Shown: one piece after another, positions 15,683 to 25,388 of the stretch
Numbering within the stretch: the first letter of the stretch is position 1
How the letters are laid out: each line of letters opens with the position of its first letter
Source: Paenibacillus sp. FSL R7-0273
GTDB lineage: Bacteria; Bacillota; Bacilli; Paenibacillales; Paenibacillaceae
Length of the DNA stretch: 64,000 nucleotides
Assembly (NCBI RefSeq): GCF_000758625.1
Contig: NZ_CP009283.1
Span: 817,501 to 881,500, forward strand
Direction of reading: 5' to 3'
Translations under genes and position numbers: made by a program
The notes under the pieces: model-generated
What the model saw: only the letters and a program-made list of their open reading frames with translations
Database searches by the model: none
Told to the model about the DNA's origin: nothing

Positions 15683-18600
15683 ATGGAATTGTTGAATGCG
15701 GAAGAACGGGAGAAGCAGTGGTATGCGGATAAGCAGGCAGAGGCGCAGAAATTGGACGCTGAGGTAAGCGGGCTGGCTTCCCTCATTCTCAGTATAAGCA
15801 GAATACAGTACATAGGCGGAGAAGAAGAGGAGTGCCGGGAGTGCATCAATGTGCTGAAAAAGCTTGCCGGTAACGCACAGCAGTCTTTATTCGATCCGCT
15901 GGTTGCCACAGTCCGGCAGTTGTTCAGTCCATACACGGCTGATGTTATGCAGTATATTACAGAGCATTGCACGGAGTATCCCTACAGCAGGGGTTATGCC
16001 CGCAGACCGTTCCGGTCGGCTAATCCGGAGCTTCATCTGTTCACGGTTCTCAGTAAAATGGGCTCACTCATCCTCATGGACCGCGAAGGGCTGCTGCTCA
16101 GCGCTTATATGCAGAGTGCTGAAAATCCGGAGAGCGGCTCGGATTACAGCCGGAAGCACCGGATTAACCTTGTGCTGAGTGATGTTATTGCATATGAGCT
16201 GGACCGGAAGGATGGCGATATGCTGGAGCAGATCCGGACCATCGTCTACGGGGATAATCAGGGGGCTCTGCTGAGCCATGAGATAATCAAAGGCGTATTT
16301 ATGAGCCACCGCCAGGAGGCTGTGGCCATGATGGGTGAGCTGCTGATTGCCGCCCGTTTGCAGGAGGGCCTGCGCCAGTCCCTGGTGGAACGGATGGATG
16401 AGGGGACGCTGGCGAACAATCTGTACATGCTGCAGATCATTATTGAGAATGATTTTATCCGCTACAGCTCTGTTGTCCGGGCGCTTGGCGTCTGGACGGG
16501 CATGGGGCTTGAAGCGCAGAATCAGCGGGTAGCCAAAGCATTGATTGAAGATGCTTATCAGGCGCTGCAGGATGCCGGGCTGCGGGAACAGTGGCTGTCA
16601 GATGTTAATGCAAACCGGGTATATATCAGCCTGTGGGCAACGGCGGCACATGAGGAAGCGAATCTGTACGATAAGATTAAGACACTGATGGCCACAGGCC
16701 AGGTCTACCAGAAGATTATAGCCCTCTACCTGCTAGCGAACAGCCAGGAGACCGAGCTGCGGCTGCGGCTGGCAAGAGAAAATCTGCATGAGCAGGATAA
16801 TGAGCTGCAGTACTGGGTTCTGCTGAACTACTGCTACGGCTATAACCGCCTGTGGAGGCCGGAAAAGGACGAACCCAAGATCAGCCTGATCCGCAGTCCG
16901 CAGCTGGAGGACAAGGAGGAGCGCAGGAAGGATTTTGAGCTGCTTAAGGCGATGGTCCTGAACCCGTCCCGCCGCGAACTAACAGGGCCGTCCAAGGTGC
17001 TGGATTTCATTCAGGTCAACTACACCTCTGCCTTCCCTGTCTATAAAATGCTGTATCTCATTGCCTATGATATGGACAATGATTGGATTGACGGGCTAAT
17101 TGAGCTCAAGGATCAGTTAAGCAGCGATCTGCGCGGAGAGCTGCTGTCCTGCTTCATGGATCATCCGTTAAGTGAAGTCCAGCGGGAGTTCCTGTTCGCC
17201 AGCCTGTCGGATAAGAGCATGAAGAACCGGGAGCTGGCGCTGAACGAAGCCAGCGGATTAACGCTCACACCGCAGGAACTGCTGCAGGCCGAGGGGCTGC
17301 TGAAGCTGAAGACCGGCTCGCTTCGCCAGAGCGTAACGCTGCTGCTGCTCAGCCAGCCGGATTCCTCCCTGCAGGAATCCGTTAGCCGGCTGCTACAGGA
17401 GAAGAACAGCCTGCAGCGGCTGGCCGGGCTGGAGATTGCAACCGTGCTGTTCGAGGATGAGCAGCGGAGTGCCCTGGCCCAGCAGGTGAAGCCGCTGGTA
17501 GAGGCCATGGACAGACCGTCGGCCAAGGAAAGGGAGCTGCTGGCCAAGCTGGAGCGCCGGAACGAGTATACGGCAGCAAACGGCTTTGGCTTGTTTAATC
17601 CTGCTGAAACAGAAGAATGGCTGACTCAAGGGCCTCAGCCGGGTGATTTTAAATGGGATGAGGTGTTCGGCAGCAGCCTGGAGGATATTGAAAGGTTTCT
17701 GCAGGGGCTGGATCAGCTGATCCATGAGCATCGGGACACGGAATACGAGCATGAGGACTACTCGGACCGGAAAGAAACACTGCTGCTCGGAACCATGCTG
17801 AAGCCGCTGAAATGGAACAGCCTGTGGGATCAGGAGGATAAGGAGAATACTTCCCAGCTGGAGCAGTATCCGCTGCATGAGGTTTGGTCTGCTTATTTGA
17901 AGGAGCGGGGCTGGGATGCTGCCGGTCTGCTTGAGCTCCACTTCTATCTGCAGCTGGAGGATCTGAATAAGACACTGAATGATTATCATGGTTTTTATAG
18001 CAGCGAGATGGATTACAACGAGCTAAGGAAGCATAAGCTGCTGGAAGGCTGGAGGGGCGAATTTGCCGCCTCGGTCTATCCGCTGCAGCGGATCAGTGAA
18101 GTAGACCGGCTGCTCGGGAAGCTGAAGTATGGCCAGCATGTGGATACTCTTATCCGTGCTTTTTATGCCGACAGCGCCAAGAAAGAGGGCTTCCGGCTGG
18201 TAAACCGGGCGTTGAATGCGCTGCTGGCAGCTATGCCGGAGGAGAAGATGGCAACCGAAGCGCCGCTGCTGAATGTACTAGCCGAGCCTTGGCTGATGAT
18301 GATCAGGGGCAGAGTGGCGGATCAGGAGGATTTTAAGACCATGTTCCGCACCCTGTATACGTTTGACAAAATGACACCTCCTGCGCAGAACTGGTGGAAC
18401 GTCAAATTGTCGCTTGATGATTATTTGCGGGCATTTGAAGCGGAATGGATCGGCGAGAACGAGCTCTACAAGGAGCTGCTTGCCAGCGAGGGCAGTAAGC
18501 AGCATATGCAGAATCTGACGTCCTCTCACCGGAATCTGGCCTGGATCGAGGATAGTCTCAGCATTACTTCGCTCCGCAGCCGGCTGATTGACCGCCTGAT

Positions 18601-20689
18601 GGAGATTGAGCTGGCCCGCGGCGACCTGCCGACAGAAGTAACTCCACTCGTGATGGGGCTGCAGCGGATCAGCGGTATGGAGTATTTTATACGGATTCTG
18701 ACCGGGCTCGATAAGGAGACCTTTGTACGGGGATATATTTATGGCTATGGCCGGAGTATCACCAAGAAGGAAACGTTCAGCCATTTGCTGAAAAACTGCC
18801 ACCCGCGTGAGGGCGAGGATGCAGCTATGCTTGGAAAGATGGTGAAAGAGAGCGGTATCTCGGAAAAAAGGCTGCTCGAAGCGGCGATGTATGCCCCGCA
18901 GTGGCTTGAGCTTGTGGCTGAGCATCTTGGATGGGAAGGATTGCGGAGTGCCGCCTGGTACTTCCATGCCCACATCAATGAGAGCTTCTCGGCAGAAAAA
19001 GAAACGGTGGTCGCCCACTATTCCCCTATCACGGCGCAGGATTTCAATGACGGGGCGTTTGACGGCAACTGGTTCCTGTCTGCTTATAACACACTGGGGG
19101 AAAAGCGTTTTGCGCTGCTCTATGATTGCGCCAAATATATCTCAGCCGGCTCCAACCACCGCCGGTCCCAGCTGTTCGCCGATGCGGCGCTCGGCAAGCT
19201 AAACCTTGCGGATATGAAGGCATCGGTAACCGGGAAGCGGAATAAGGATCATCTGCTTAGCTACAGCCTGATCCCGCTCGGGAAAGACCGGGAGCAGGAT
19301 GTCCGGGAACGGTACGAGCTGATCCAGCGCTTCCTGGCCGAGAGCAAAACCTTCGGTGCACAGCGCCGGGCCAGCGAAGGGCTGGCTGCCCGGATTGCCC
19401 TTGGCAATCTGGCCCGCACAGCCGGATACGCCGATGTTACCCGGCTGATGTGGGATATTGAAGCCCGGAAGCTGGATGAGCTGGGGTCCTATTTCGAGGC
19501 GCATATGCTGGATGAGGATACCTCTGTCCGGCTGGCCATTGACGATCAGGGGCAAAGCGAGCTGGAAGTCATCAGTAAAGGCAAGCAGCTGAAGTCCGTG
19601 CCAACCCGCTTCAAGAAGCATGAATATATAGAAGCGCTTAAGGAAACGCGCAGCGAGCTCACCGGCCAGTACCGGCGCGCCCGGGTGGAGCTGGAGCGGT
19701 CGATGGAAGCCGGCAGCAGCTTCACGCTGCAGGAGATCAGCTCGCTCAGCCGTAACCCGGTGCTGGCACCGCTGCTGCGGACACTGGTTCTCCGCAGCGG
19801 TACGGCGCTCGGCTACTTCAAGCCCGAGGCGGGTACACTTGCCGCTCCTTCGGGTGAGGAGGCGGTAATCGCTCCGGATGCGGAGCTGTACATCGCGCAT
19901 CCGCTGGATCTGTACACAAGCGGGCAGTGGAGCGAGTACCAGAGGGATCTGTTCGACCGGCAGCTCAGACAGCCGTTCAAGCAGGTGTTCCGCGAGCTGT
20001 ACCTGCCGAACGCAGATGAGCTGGCCAGCGCGACGGTGTCTCAGCGTTATGCCGGTCATCAGGTGCAGCCGCGCAAGACAGTGGCGCTGCTCCGCGAGCG
20101 GCAGTGGACGGTCAGCTACGAAGAAGGGCTGCAAAAGGTCTACTACGGCGCCAATCTGATCGTGCGGCTGTATGCGATGGCGGACTGGTTCTCGCCGGCG
20201 GATACGGAAGCGCCGGCGTTGGAAAGCGTGGAGTTCATCGACCGAAAAACGTACAAAAATGTTCCGCTGGCCCAGGTGCCGCCGCTGATATTCTCCGAGG
20301 TCATGCGCGATGTAGATCTCGTGGTCAGCGTTGCCCACGTAGGCGGAGTAGATCCTGAGGCCAGCCTGACGACCGTTGAAATGCGCCGGGTGATCGTCAA
20401 TGAGTCGCTGCGTCTCCTGAAGATCGAAAACGTGCGGCTTGAGGGGAATTACGCGCGGATCGACGGCAAGCTGGGCGAATATGCCGTACACTTGGGCAGC
20501 GGCCAGGTCTATAAGCAGGCTAGCGGCGCGCTGCACATTATTCCGGTGCATTCCCAGCACCGCGGCCGGCTGTTCCTGCCGTTCCTGGACGAGGACCCAC
20601 GGACCGCAGAGATTCTGTCCAAGGTAGTGCTGCTGGCGGAGGATACGAAGATCAAGGATCCTTCGATTCTGTCGCAGCTGCGGGGCTAG
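15683..20689 (+). CDS. Giant DUF4132 (MolR-like) protein
   Basis: A 1668-residue, mostly helical cytoplasmic protein with no signal or membrane segment. The N-terminal 1200 residues are leucine-rich helical repeats, HEAT-like in appearance. The C-terminal region (about 1290-1665) carries the DUF4132 landmarks: SVPTRFKKHEYIEALKETR, the IAHPLDLYTSGQWSEYQRDLFD region, QPFKQVFRELY, ASATVSQRYAGHQVQPRKTVALL and DLVVSVAHVGGVDPEAS. E. coli MolR is a smaller relative, and the function is not established. ATG behind AGAGGAGGCGGAG; in-frame upstream codons lack a site. It is coupled to the beta-grasp gene and followed by repeats and a terminator at 20907. Confidence 0.85.
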   Translation: MELLNAEEREKQWYADKQAEAQKLDAEVSGLASLILSISRIQYIGGEEEECRECINVLKKLAGNAQQSLFDPLVATVRQLFSPYTADVMQYITEHCTEYPYSRGYARRPFRSANPELHLFTVLSKMGSLILMDREGLLLSAYMQSAENPESGSDYSRKHRINLVLSDVIAYELDRKDGDMLEQIRTIVYGDNQGALLSHEIIKGVFMSHRQEAVAMMGELLIAARLQEGLRQSLVERMDEGTLANNLYMLQIIIENDFIRYSSVVRALGVWTGMGLEAQNQRVAKALIEDAYQALQDAGLREQWLSDVNANRVYISLWATAAHEEANLYDKIKTLMATGQVYQKIIALYLLANSQETELRLRLARENLHEQDNELQYWVLLNYCYGYNRLWRPEKDEPKISLIRSPQLEDKEERRKDFELLKAMVLNPSRRELTGPSKVLDFIQVNYTSAFPVYKMLYLIAYDMDNDWIDGLIELKDQLSSDLRGELLSCFMDHPLSEVQREFLFASLSDKSMKNRELALNEASGLTLTPQELLQAEGLLKLKTGSLRQSVTLLLLSQPDSSLQESVSRLLQEKNSLQRLAGLEIATVLFEDEQRSALAQQVKPLVEAMDRPSAKERELLAKLERRNEYTAANGFGLFNPAETEEWLTQGPQPGDFKWDEVFGSSLEDIERFLQGLDQLIHEHRDTEYEHEDYSDRKETLLLGTMLKPLKWNSLWDQEDKENTSQLEQYPLHEVWSAYLKERGWDAAGLLELHFYLQLEDLNKTLNDYHGFYSSEMDYNELRKHKLLEGWRGEFAASVYPLQRISEVDRLLGKLKYGQHVDTLIRAFYADSAKKEGFRLVNRALNALLAAMPEEKMATEAPLLNVLAEPWLMMIRGRVADQEDFKTMFRTLYTFDKMTPPAQNWWNVKLSLDDYLRAFEAEWIGENELYKELLASEGSKQHMQNLTSSHRNLAWIEDSLSITSLRSRLIDRLMEIELARGDLPTEVTPLVMGLQRISGMEYFIRILTGLDKETFVRGYIYGYGRSITKKETFSHLLKNCHPREGEDAAMLGKMVKESGISEKRLLEAAMYAPQWLELVAEHLGWEGLRSAAWYFHAHINESFSAEKETVVAHYSPITAQDFNDGAFDGNWFLSAYNTLGEKRFALLYDCAKYISAGSNHRRSQLFADAALGKLNLADMKASVTGKRNKDHLLSYSLIPLGKDREQDVRERYELIQRFLAESKTFGAQRRASEGLAARIALGNLARTAGYADVTRLMWDIEARKLDELGSYFEAHMLDEDTSVRLAIDDQGQSELEVISKGKQLKSVPTRFKKHEYIEALKETRSELTGQYRRARVELERSMEAGSSFTLQEISSLSRNPVLAPLLRTLVLRSGTALGYFKPEAGTLAAPSGEEAVIAPDAELYIAHPLDLYTSGQWSEYQRDLFDRQLRQPFKQVFRELYLPNADELASATVSQRYAGHQVQPRKTVALLRERQWTVSYEEGLQKVYYGANLIVRLYAMADWFSPADTEAPALESVEFIDRKTYKNVPLAQVPPLIFSEVMRDVDLVVSVAHVGGVDPEASLTTVEMRRVIVNESLRLLKIENVRLEGNYARIDGKLGEYAVHLGSGQVYKQASGALHIIPVHSQHRGRLFLPFLDEDPRTAEILSKVVLLAEDTKIKDPSILSQLRG

Positions 20690-20734
20690 TGTGAGGGTTT
20701 TTCGCGCCGTGTATGCCTTCCGGCGCAGCGCCTC

Positions 20735-20763
20735 CCATTCCGCCGATTGTGGGCGGAATGGGC
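20735..20763 (+). repeat. Stray inverted-repeat unit
   Basis: CCCATTCCGCC and GGCGGAATGGG form an 11-bp inverted repeat around GATTGTG. It is one isolated half-unit of the array at 21013-21210, placed directly after the DUF4132 gene. Confidence 0.75.
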
Positions 20764-20819
20764 AAACCGCGGTGCTCTGCACAAGTGGTGGTCAAACCTC
20801 TTAGAGGTTTGGAGTAAGA

Positions 20820-20897
20820 GATCAAGATCGAGATTGAAATAGAAATAGAGATAGAAATAGAGATAGAAATAGAGATAGAGATAGAGATAGAGATTGG
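20820..20897 (+). repeat. Purine-rich 6/12-bp tandem repeat
   Basis: About a dozen copies of GAGATA or GAAATA in tandem, nearly all purine plus T on the plus strand. It lies just before the DUF4132 terminator, in the transcribed 3' region, and looks like slippage-prone simple sequence. Confidence 0.9.
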
Positions 20898-20906
20898 ATT
20901 TGGAGC

Positions 20907-20936
20907 TGACTCCCGGATGGCCGGGAGTCATTTTTT
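20907..20936 (+). terminator. Intrinsic terminator after the DUF4132 gene
   Basis: A perfect 10-bp stem (TGACTCCCGG/CCGGGAGTCA) with a 4-nt loop and six Ts, about 220 bp after the stop codon. Confidence 0.93.
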
Positions 20937-20990
20937 GGTTTCGGCGTAGGTGATGGTGGGAATGGGAGTATGGTAAGGGAGGAGGCGGCG

Positions 20991-21210
20991 GGCGGAATGG
21001 GCAAAGTAAAGAGCAAAAGTGCCTCTGATTCCGCTGGTCGTGGGCGGAATGGTCAAACCAAGGGCAAAAGTGCCTCTGATTCCGCCGATTGCGGGCGGAA
21101 TGGGCAAATCAAAGGCAAAAGTGCCTCTGATTCCGCCGATTGTAGGCGGAATGGTCAAACCAAGGGCAAAAAGGCCTCTGATTCCGCCGATCGCGGGCGG
21201 AATGGGCAAA
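20991..21210 (+). repeat. Array of four 51-bp repeats with two stem-loops each
   Basis: The core GCAAAAGTGCCTCTGATTCC starts at 21013, 21064, 21115 and 21166, exactly 51 bp apart. Each unit has GGCA-AAAG-TGCC and ATTCCGCC-7 nt-GGCGGAAT, so its RNA would fold as a chain of hairpins. The array lies between the convergent 3' ends of the DUF4132 and spermidine-synthase-like genes. Confidence 0.93.
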
Positions 21211-21222
21211 TCCTCCCGCCCC

Positions 21223-21948
21223 TCAATCCCAAATCACATGCCCCTGGCCCAGGGTGACCGGGATGAAGCCGGCCAGCTGGCGGGCCTGGTAGCGGATCGG
21301 ACGGGCGCTGCCCATCAGAAGGATGTTGCGGACATCCGCAGCACCTTCAGCCGGCAGGGCGAAGGCTTCAACATAAGGAAAGTGCTCGCTTAGTGTGGTG
21401 TGAATGGCGTTCATCAGGTGGTCGTTGTCGCTTTTGCCCATCAGGTTCATGAGGATGGAGCCGCCGGAATGGAGCTTAGCGCGGGTGAGGCCGAAAAATC
21501 CGCTGGAGACCAAGTGCTGCGGCGTACCGGCTGAGGTGAAGGCGTCCAGCAGAATGTAATCATACTGGCCGTCCCGCTCTCCCTCAAGCAGGCTCCGGCC
21601 GTCGCCGATTATAACGTTGTCCTGAGTGTAGCCGAAATGGGATCTGCTGTAACGGACGACCTCAGCATTCACCTCGGCCACCTTAAAGCGCTTCTCCGCA
21701 AAATAACCGGCAATCGTACCGATTCCATGCCCGATCAGGAAGACATCCTGAAACAGCGGCCTGTTATATTCCATTAAGTGAATCATCGCCCGCGGGTATT
21801 CAAATACAATCCGTTTCGGCTGCTCCAGATCAAGCGCGCCCTGAATAGCTTCGCCGGAGAACTGGAGGACGCGGAAGCGCCCTTTTTCACCATAGAGCTC
21901 GGTGGTTTCGTACACCTGAATTTCATCGTTGTCATTCTGTGGCTGCAA
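21223..21948 (-). CDS. Spermidine-synthase-like methyltransferase-fold protein
   Basis: A 241-residue Rossmann-fold protein of the SpeE type. The nucleotide-binding loop is IGHGIGTIAGYFAE, the acidic residue after strand 2 is in AEVNAEVV, the DGRSLL motif follows, and YDYILLDAFTSAGTPQHL matches the aminopropyltransferase gate region. It lacks the N-terminal beta domain of true SpeE, so it may act on another substrate or be inactive on polyamines. TTG start, about 9 nt after AAGGAG. It begins 12 bp after the response regulator's stop and is the last gene of that operon. Confidence 0.75.
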   Translation of the reverse strand: MQPQNDNDEIQVYETTELYGEKGRFRVLQFSGEAIQGALDLEQPKRIVFEYPRAMIHLMEYNRPLFQDVFLIGHGIGTIAGYFAEKRFKVAEVNAEVVRYSRSHFGYTQDNVIIGDGRSLLEGERDGQYDYILLDAFTSAGTPQHLVSSGFFGLTRAKLHSGGSILMNLMGKSDNDHLMNAIHTTLSEHFPYVEAFALPAEGAADVRNILLMGSARPIRYQARQLAGFIPVTLGQGHVIWD

Positions 21949-21960
21949 GTAAAGGACTCC

Positions 21961-23463
21961 TTACACGTGGGAGATTCGTTTGTATTCGTTCGGCGTGACA
22001 CCGACGGTTTTTTTGAACAGCTTGTTGAAATAGGCGGGGTCGGGATAGCCGACCTCGGTGCCGATTTCGTGCACCTTCAGGTCAGGGGCGTTTTTGAGCA
22101 GCTGCTTGGCCTTGCGGATACGGATTTCGGTAACATAATCGGTCAGCGTCAGCCCCGTCTCCTGCTTGAACAGCTTGCTTAGATAGCTGGGTGTCAAAAA
22201 CACCATTCCCGCAAGCATATTCAAATCGGCATGAAGCTTATAGTTGGCGGTCAGCCAGCGTTTTATGGTTTCGACCGCAGTTCCGGCCAGCTCCAGCCGG
22301 TGGGAGCGGATATCCTCCAGCACAGCAATGAGAGTGGACGTGAACAGCTCTTCAATCTCGCCTAGGCTCATGCAGGCACGGATTCGCTCCTCCAGCCGCG
22401 GAAGGGTCTTCTGCTTGCGCGCCGCTTCAAATTCCTGCAGCTCATTGCGCACCGTTTCCTCAACCTGCTGCAGGCAGCGGATGATAAGCTCCGGGTAGGC
22501 CTGCTGTGCCTCAAAGGCGATGAATAGCCTGTGAATCCATTCCCGCACTCCGGGAATATTCAGAATCTGCAGCTCATGAATGAGCGACTCGCGGACCGGA
22601 AGGAAGGGATCTGCTGCGGCTGCAGTGCCAGTGCCGGTCTCCAATTCCTCAATAGTAGCATAATGCAGCAGCCGGGGGTTATAGATACCGGCATCGCAGG
22701 CCAGCTTGGCTTCAAGAAAGGCGGTATTCAGCCTGCCCGGATCATCATAAGAACGGCTGACACCCAGATGCAGCCGCTGCTGCGGGCAAGCCGCCCCGAT
22801 CCCGCTGGCCGGCTCCCGGCGCTCTGCCAGGGAGAGCGGCTCCCGTGAATAGCGGACCCAGGCCAGCAGGCCTTTATGAACCTCAAGCAGATCAGAGATA
22901 ATGCCCTGATCTTCGCGAAGGCGGTCTGCATAAGCGGCAGCGCCTTCTGGGCGTCCTCCCTTCACAACAGTGACTGTGAAATAGGGCAGGGGCAGAAGAA
23001 TACCGCCAATAAGCGCTGCCGAAGGCTCTTCAATCTGCAGCAGGGAGAGCAGCACGCCGGCACGCTGGCGGTTTTCTTTGTCCAGCTGCTGCTTCCGCTC
23101 CTGCTCAAGCGAATAGAGCACCTCAAAGAGCTGCTCCTTGTTAATCGGCTTCAGCAGGTAGTCCACAGCTGAGCTGCGGATCGCCTCCCGGGCATAATTG
23201 AATTCCGTGAATCCGCTCATGAGCAGCGTGCGGATCTGCGGGTGAGTGGCCTTCAGCTGTTTAATCAGCTCCAGGCCGCCGATCTGCGGCATACGGATAT
23301 CGGTGATGACAACATCCAGCTGCAGGGCAGACACCTCATCCAGCAGCTGTCTGCCATCCGCATATATTCCGGTAACGCAGAAGGCACTGCTCTCTTTGCT
23401 GATCATCCGGGCCAGACCTTCGCGGATCAGAACCTCATCATCTACAATTACAATACGCAGCAA
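21961..23463 (-). CDS. AraC-type (YesN-like) response regulator
   Basis: A 500-residue regulator: receiver at about 1-120 (RIVIVDDEVLIREGLARMI, phospho-acceptor in DVVITDIRMPQIGG, lysine in DYLLKPINKEQ), a long middle region, and a C-terminal AraC double helix-turn-helix (ANYKLHADLNMLAGMVFLTPSYLSKLFKQETGLTLTDYV, HEIGTEVGYPDPAYFNKLFKKTVGVTPNEYK). TTG at 23463 is chosen (GGGGGAG 8 nt upstream); another TTG at 23502 also has an AAGGA site. It is paired with the YesM-type kinase 82 bp upstream and probably activates the adjacent sugar ABC operon. Confidence 0.92.
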   Translation of the reverse strand: MLRIVIVDDEVLIREGLARMISKESSAFCVTGIYADGRQLLDEVSALQLDVVITDIRMPQIGGLELIKQLKATHPQIRTLLMSGFTEFNYAREAIRSSAVDYLLKPINKEQLFEVLYSLEQERKQQLDKENRQRAGVLLSLLQIEEPSAALIGGILLPLPYFTVTVVKGGRPEGAAAYADRLREDQGIISDLLEVHKGLLAWVRYSREPLSLAERREPASGIGAACPQQRLHLGVSRSYDDPGRLNTAFLEAKLACDAGIYNPRLLHYATIEELETGTGTAAAADPFLPVRESLIHELQILNIPGVREWIHRLFIAFEAQQAYPELIIRCLQQVEETVRNELQEFEAARKQKTLPRLEERIRACMSLGEIEELFTSTLIAVLEDIRSHRLELAGTAVETIKRWLTANYKLHADLNMLAGMVFLTPSYLSKLFKQETGLTLTDYVTEIRIRKAKQLLKNAPDLKVHEIGTEVGYPDPAYFNKLFKKTVGVTPNEYKRISHV

Positions 23464-23545
23464 TTTCCGGTCTCCCCCTCTCCTGGCATCCTTTTTCCTC
23501 AACGGTTTTGTCCTTCGTGCCCCGCCTCAGCCTGGTTCGTCAGCG

Positions 23546-25363
23546 TTACTCCCCGCCGCGTTCATCCGGGAGGTCTTCAATCCTCAGAATAACGCGGGTG
23601 CCGCGCTCTGGCTCGCTATGGACCTGAAGTCCGGAGGAGCTGCCGTAATGAAGGCGGAGCCGTTCATTTACATTCCGCAGCCCGATGCCGAACTTTTCGC
23701 TGTCGCTGCTGTTCAGCAGGTTACTGTTCAGCAGCCGCAGGGTTTCAGCATCCATGCCGATACCGTCATCCTCAACACAAAATACTGTTTTGCCGTCCTC
23801 GCTCCACGCGGTAATGCTGAGGGTACCCGGGCCATCTTTTGCCTCAAGCCCGTGAAAAACAGCGTTTTCTACAACCGGCTGGAATACCAGCTTAAGCACC
23901 GGGAGCGGCAGGAGCTCCTCCGGTACATTAATGTCCAGCCTGAATTTATCCGGGAAGCGGATCTGCAGCAGGTTAAGATAATTGCGGACATGATCCAGCT
24001 CATGGCGGATTGTTACCATCTCTTCGCTGCGGACAATACCGTAGCGCATCTGCAGGCCGAGCAGATAGGTCAGCTCCGCTACACGAGGCTCATCACTCCC
24101 TTCAGCCAGCATCCGGATGGACTCCAGTGTATTGTAGATAAAATGAGGGTTGATCTGGTTCTGCAAAGCCCGCATATCGGCCTTCTGCTTGCGTTTCTCC
24201 GTCAGCGACACTTCCTGGAGCAGATCCTTGACCCGGATGATCATCCGGTTGAAGTGGCTGCCGATCATTCCGATCTCATCGTTATATTTAGGGGACAGCC
24301 ATACATCGAGATTGCCGTGCTGCACCTGCTTCATCAGACGGACCAGTGATTTCAGCGGCTTGGTCAGCGCATGGGATATAAAGGTGGCTACCACCAAAGC
24401 AAAGGCGACAATCGCCAGTGTAGTCAAAATCAGGGTATTGCGGGTTTTCTGCACCGGAGTGAGGATGCGTTCCAGCGGAATCGTGACCAGGGTCGTCCAG
24501 CCGGTCTGCTGAGATACAGTATAGACAGCCAGATAATCCTGAGCCCCCAGCCGGATCTGAAAATTCCCCTCCGGCCCGGCGGTCTTCTGCAGGAGCAGGG
24601 AGACATTCTGCGTATCCTTGTCTATGAGCGGCGAATCCTCCGCTTCACTGCCGTAGACCAGTCCGCCGGATTCATCCACAATGATTGTATTGCCCTGAGT
24701 GACGGCATTTACAGGATCGGCGATGCCCTTGAACAGCTTAATGTCGATATCAAAAATGATCATGCCGATTGGCTTCAGCATGCTGACTGAGGAGACTGTA
24801 CGCATTACGCTGAACACCTCCCGCTGTTCGCCTGGATTCACCCGGATGGTGTGCCGGCCTTGCACAACGGGAGCGACCCCGGCCTCTTCCGTCAGGCTCC
24901 GCCACTGCGCCATCCGTTCTGCCGGGAACAGCTCATTAATCCCGGGTGCCCGGTCATAGAAAACGTAACCGTATTTATCCACAAGGTATACTGCAGTCAT
25001 CTCTTCCTTGGTATGGATCAAATAGCTTAGGAACATCGACATGCTGGTGTTCTTTTCCCAGTCGGCGTTCTGCTGCTCCAGATAAAACTGAACATCGGTA
25101 TTGTACAGCGGCAAGGCGGTGTATCTTTTTAAGTCGGCGATATATCGGTCGATGGTGTCCGAGGCGCTGCCCGCCATCTGTCCGGCACTCTTCGTGGAGC
25201 TCTGGAGCACCGAATGGAAGGTGGAGCGCGAGGACAGGTAGCTGACATAAGTAATCGGCAGGGAAAGCACAAAGATAAAGACAACGATCAGCTTGCGCTC
25301 CATCGGCAGGTTGGCCAGGAACAGCCAGAGTCTGCGCGGAATTCTCAGGATATAGGAAACCAC
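23546..25363 (-). CDS. YesM-type sensor histidine kinase
   Basis: A 605-residue membrane kinase: transmembrane helices near 24-42 and 308-330 enclose a Cache-like extracellular sensor of about 260 residues. HAMP follows (HALTKPLKSLVRLMKQVQHGNLDV), then the His_kinase domain with the phospho-histidine in ALQNQINPHFIYNTLESIRML, and an ATPase domain with PVVENAVFHGLE, DDGIGMD and FGIGLRNVNERL. GTG start 9 nt after AAAGGA. It lies 25 bp behind the permease gene, so transporter and sensor genes share a transcript. The sensor may read the ligand-bound solute-binding protein, as proposed for other YesM systems. Confidence 0.93.
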   Translation of the reverse strand: MVSYILRIPRRLWLFLANLPMERKLIVVFIFVLSLPITYVSYLSSRSTFHSVLQSSTKSAGQMAGSASDTIDRYIADLKRYTALPLYNTDVQFYLEQQNADWEKNTSMSMFLSYLIHTKEEMTAVYLVDKYGYVFYDRAPGINELFPAERMAQWRSLTEEAGVAPVVQGRHTIRVNPGEQREVFSVMRTVSSVSMLKPIGMIIFDIDIKLFKGIADPVNAVTQGNTIIVDESGGLVYGSEAEDSPLIDKDTQNVSLLLQKTAGPEGNFQIRLGAQDYLAVYTVSQQTGWTTLVTIPLERILTPVQKTRNTLILTTLAIVAFALVVATFISHALTKPLKSLVRLMKQVQHGNLDVWLSPKYNDEIGMIGSHFNRMIIRVKDLLQEVSLTEKRKQKADMRALQNQINPHFIYNTLESIRMLAEGSDEPRVAELTYLLGLQMRYGIVRSEEMVTIRHELDHVRNYLNLLQIRFPDKFRLDINVPEELLPLPVLKLVFQPVVENAVFHGLEAKDGPGTLSITAWSEDGKTVFCVEDDGIGMDAETLRLLNSNLLNSSDSEKFGIGLRNVNERLRLHYGSSSGLQVHSEPERGTRVILRIEDLPDERGGE

Positions 25364-25388
25364 TAACGTTGTTCCTTTCCGTACACCC

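Noticed and set aside
19199..20782. 527-residue minus-strand ORF
   Set aside because: Antisense shadow of the DUF4132 gene in GC-rich codons; Arg, Gln and His-rich composition with no motif.
20928..21209. Repetitive ORFs on both strands across the 51-bp array
   Set aside because: Peptides of the IGGIRGTFALG type come from the period being a multiple of 3. No start signal and no coding-like codon use.
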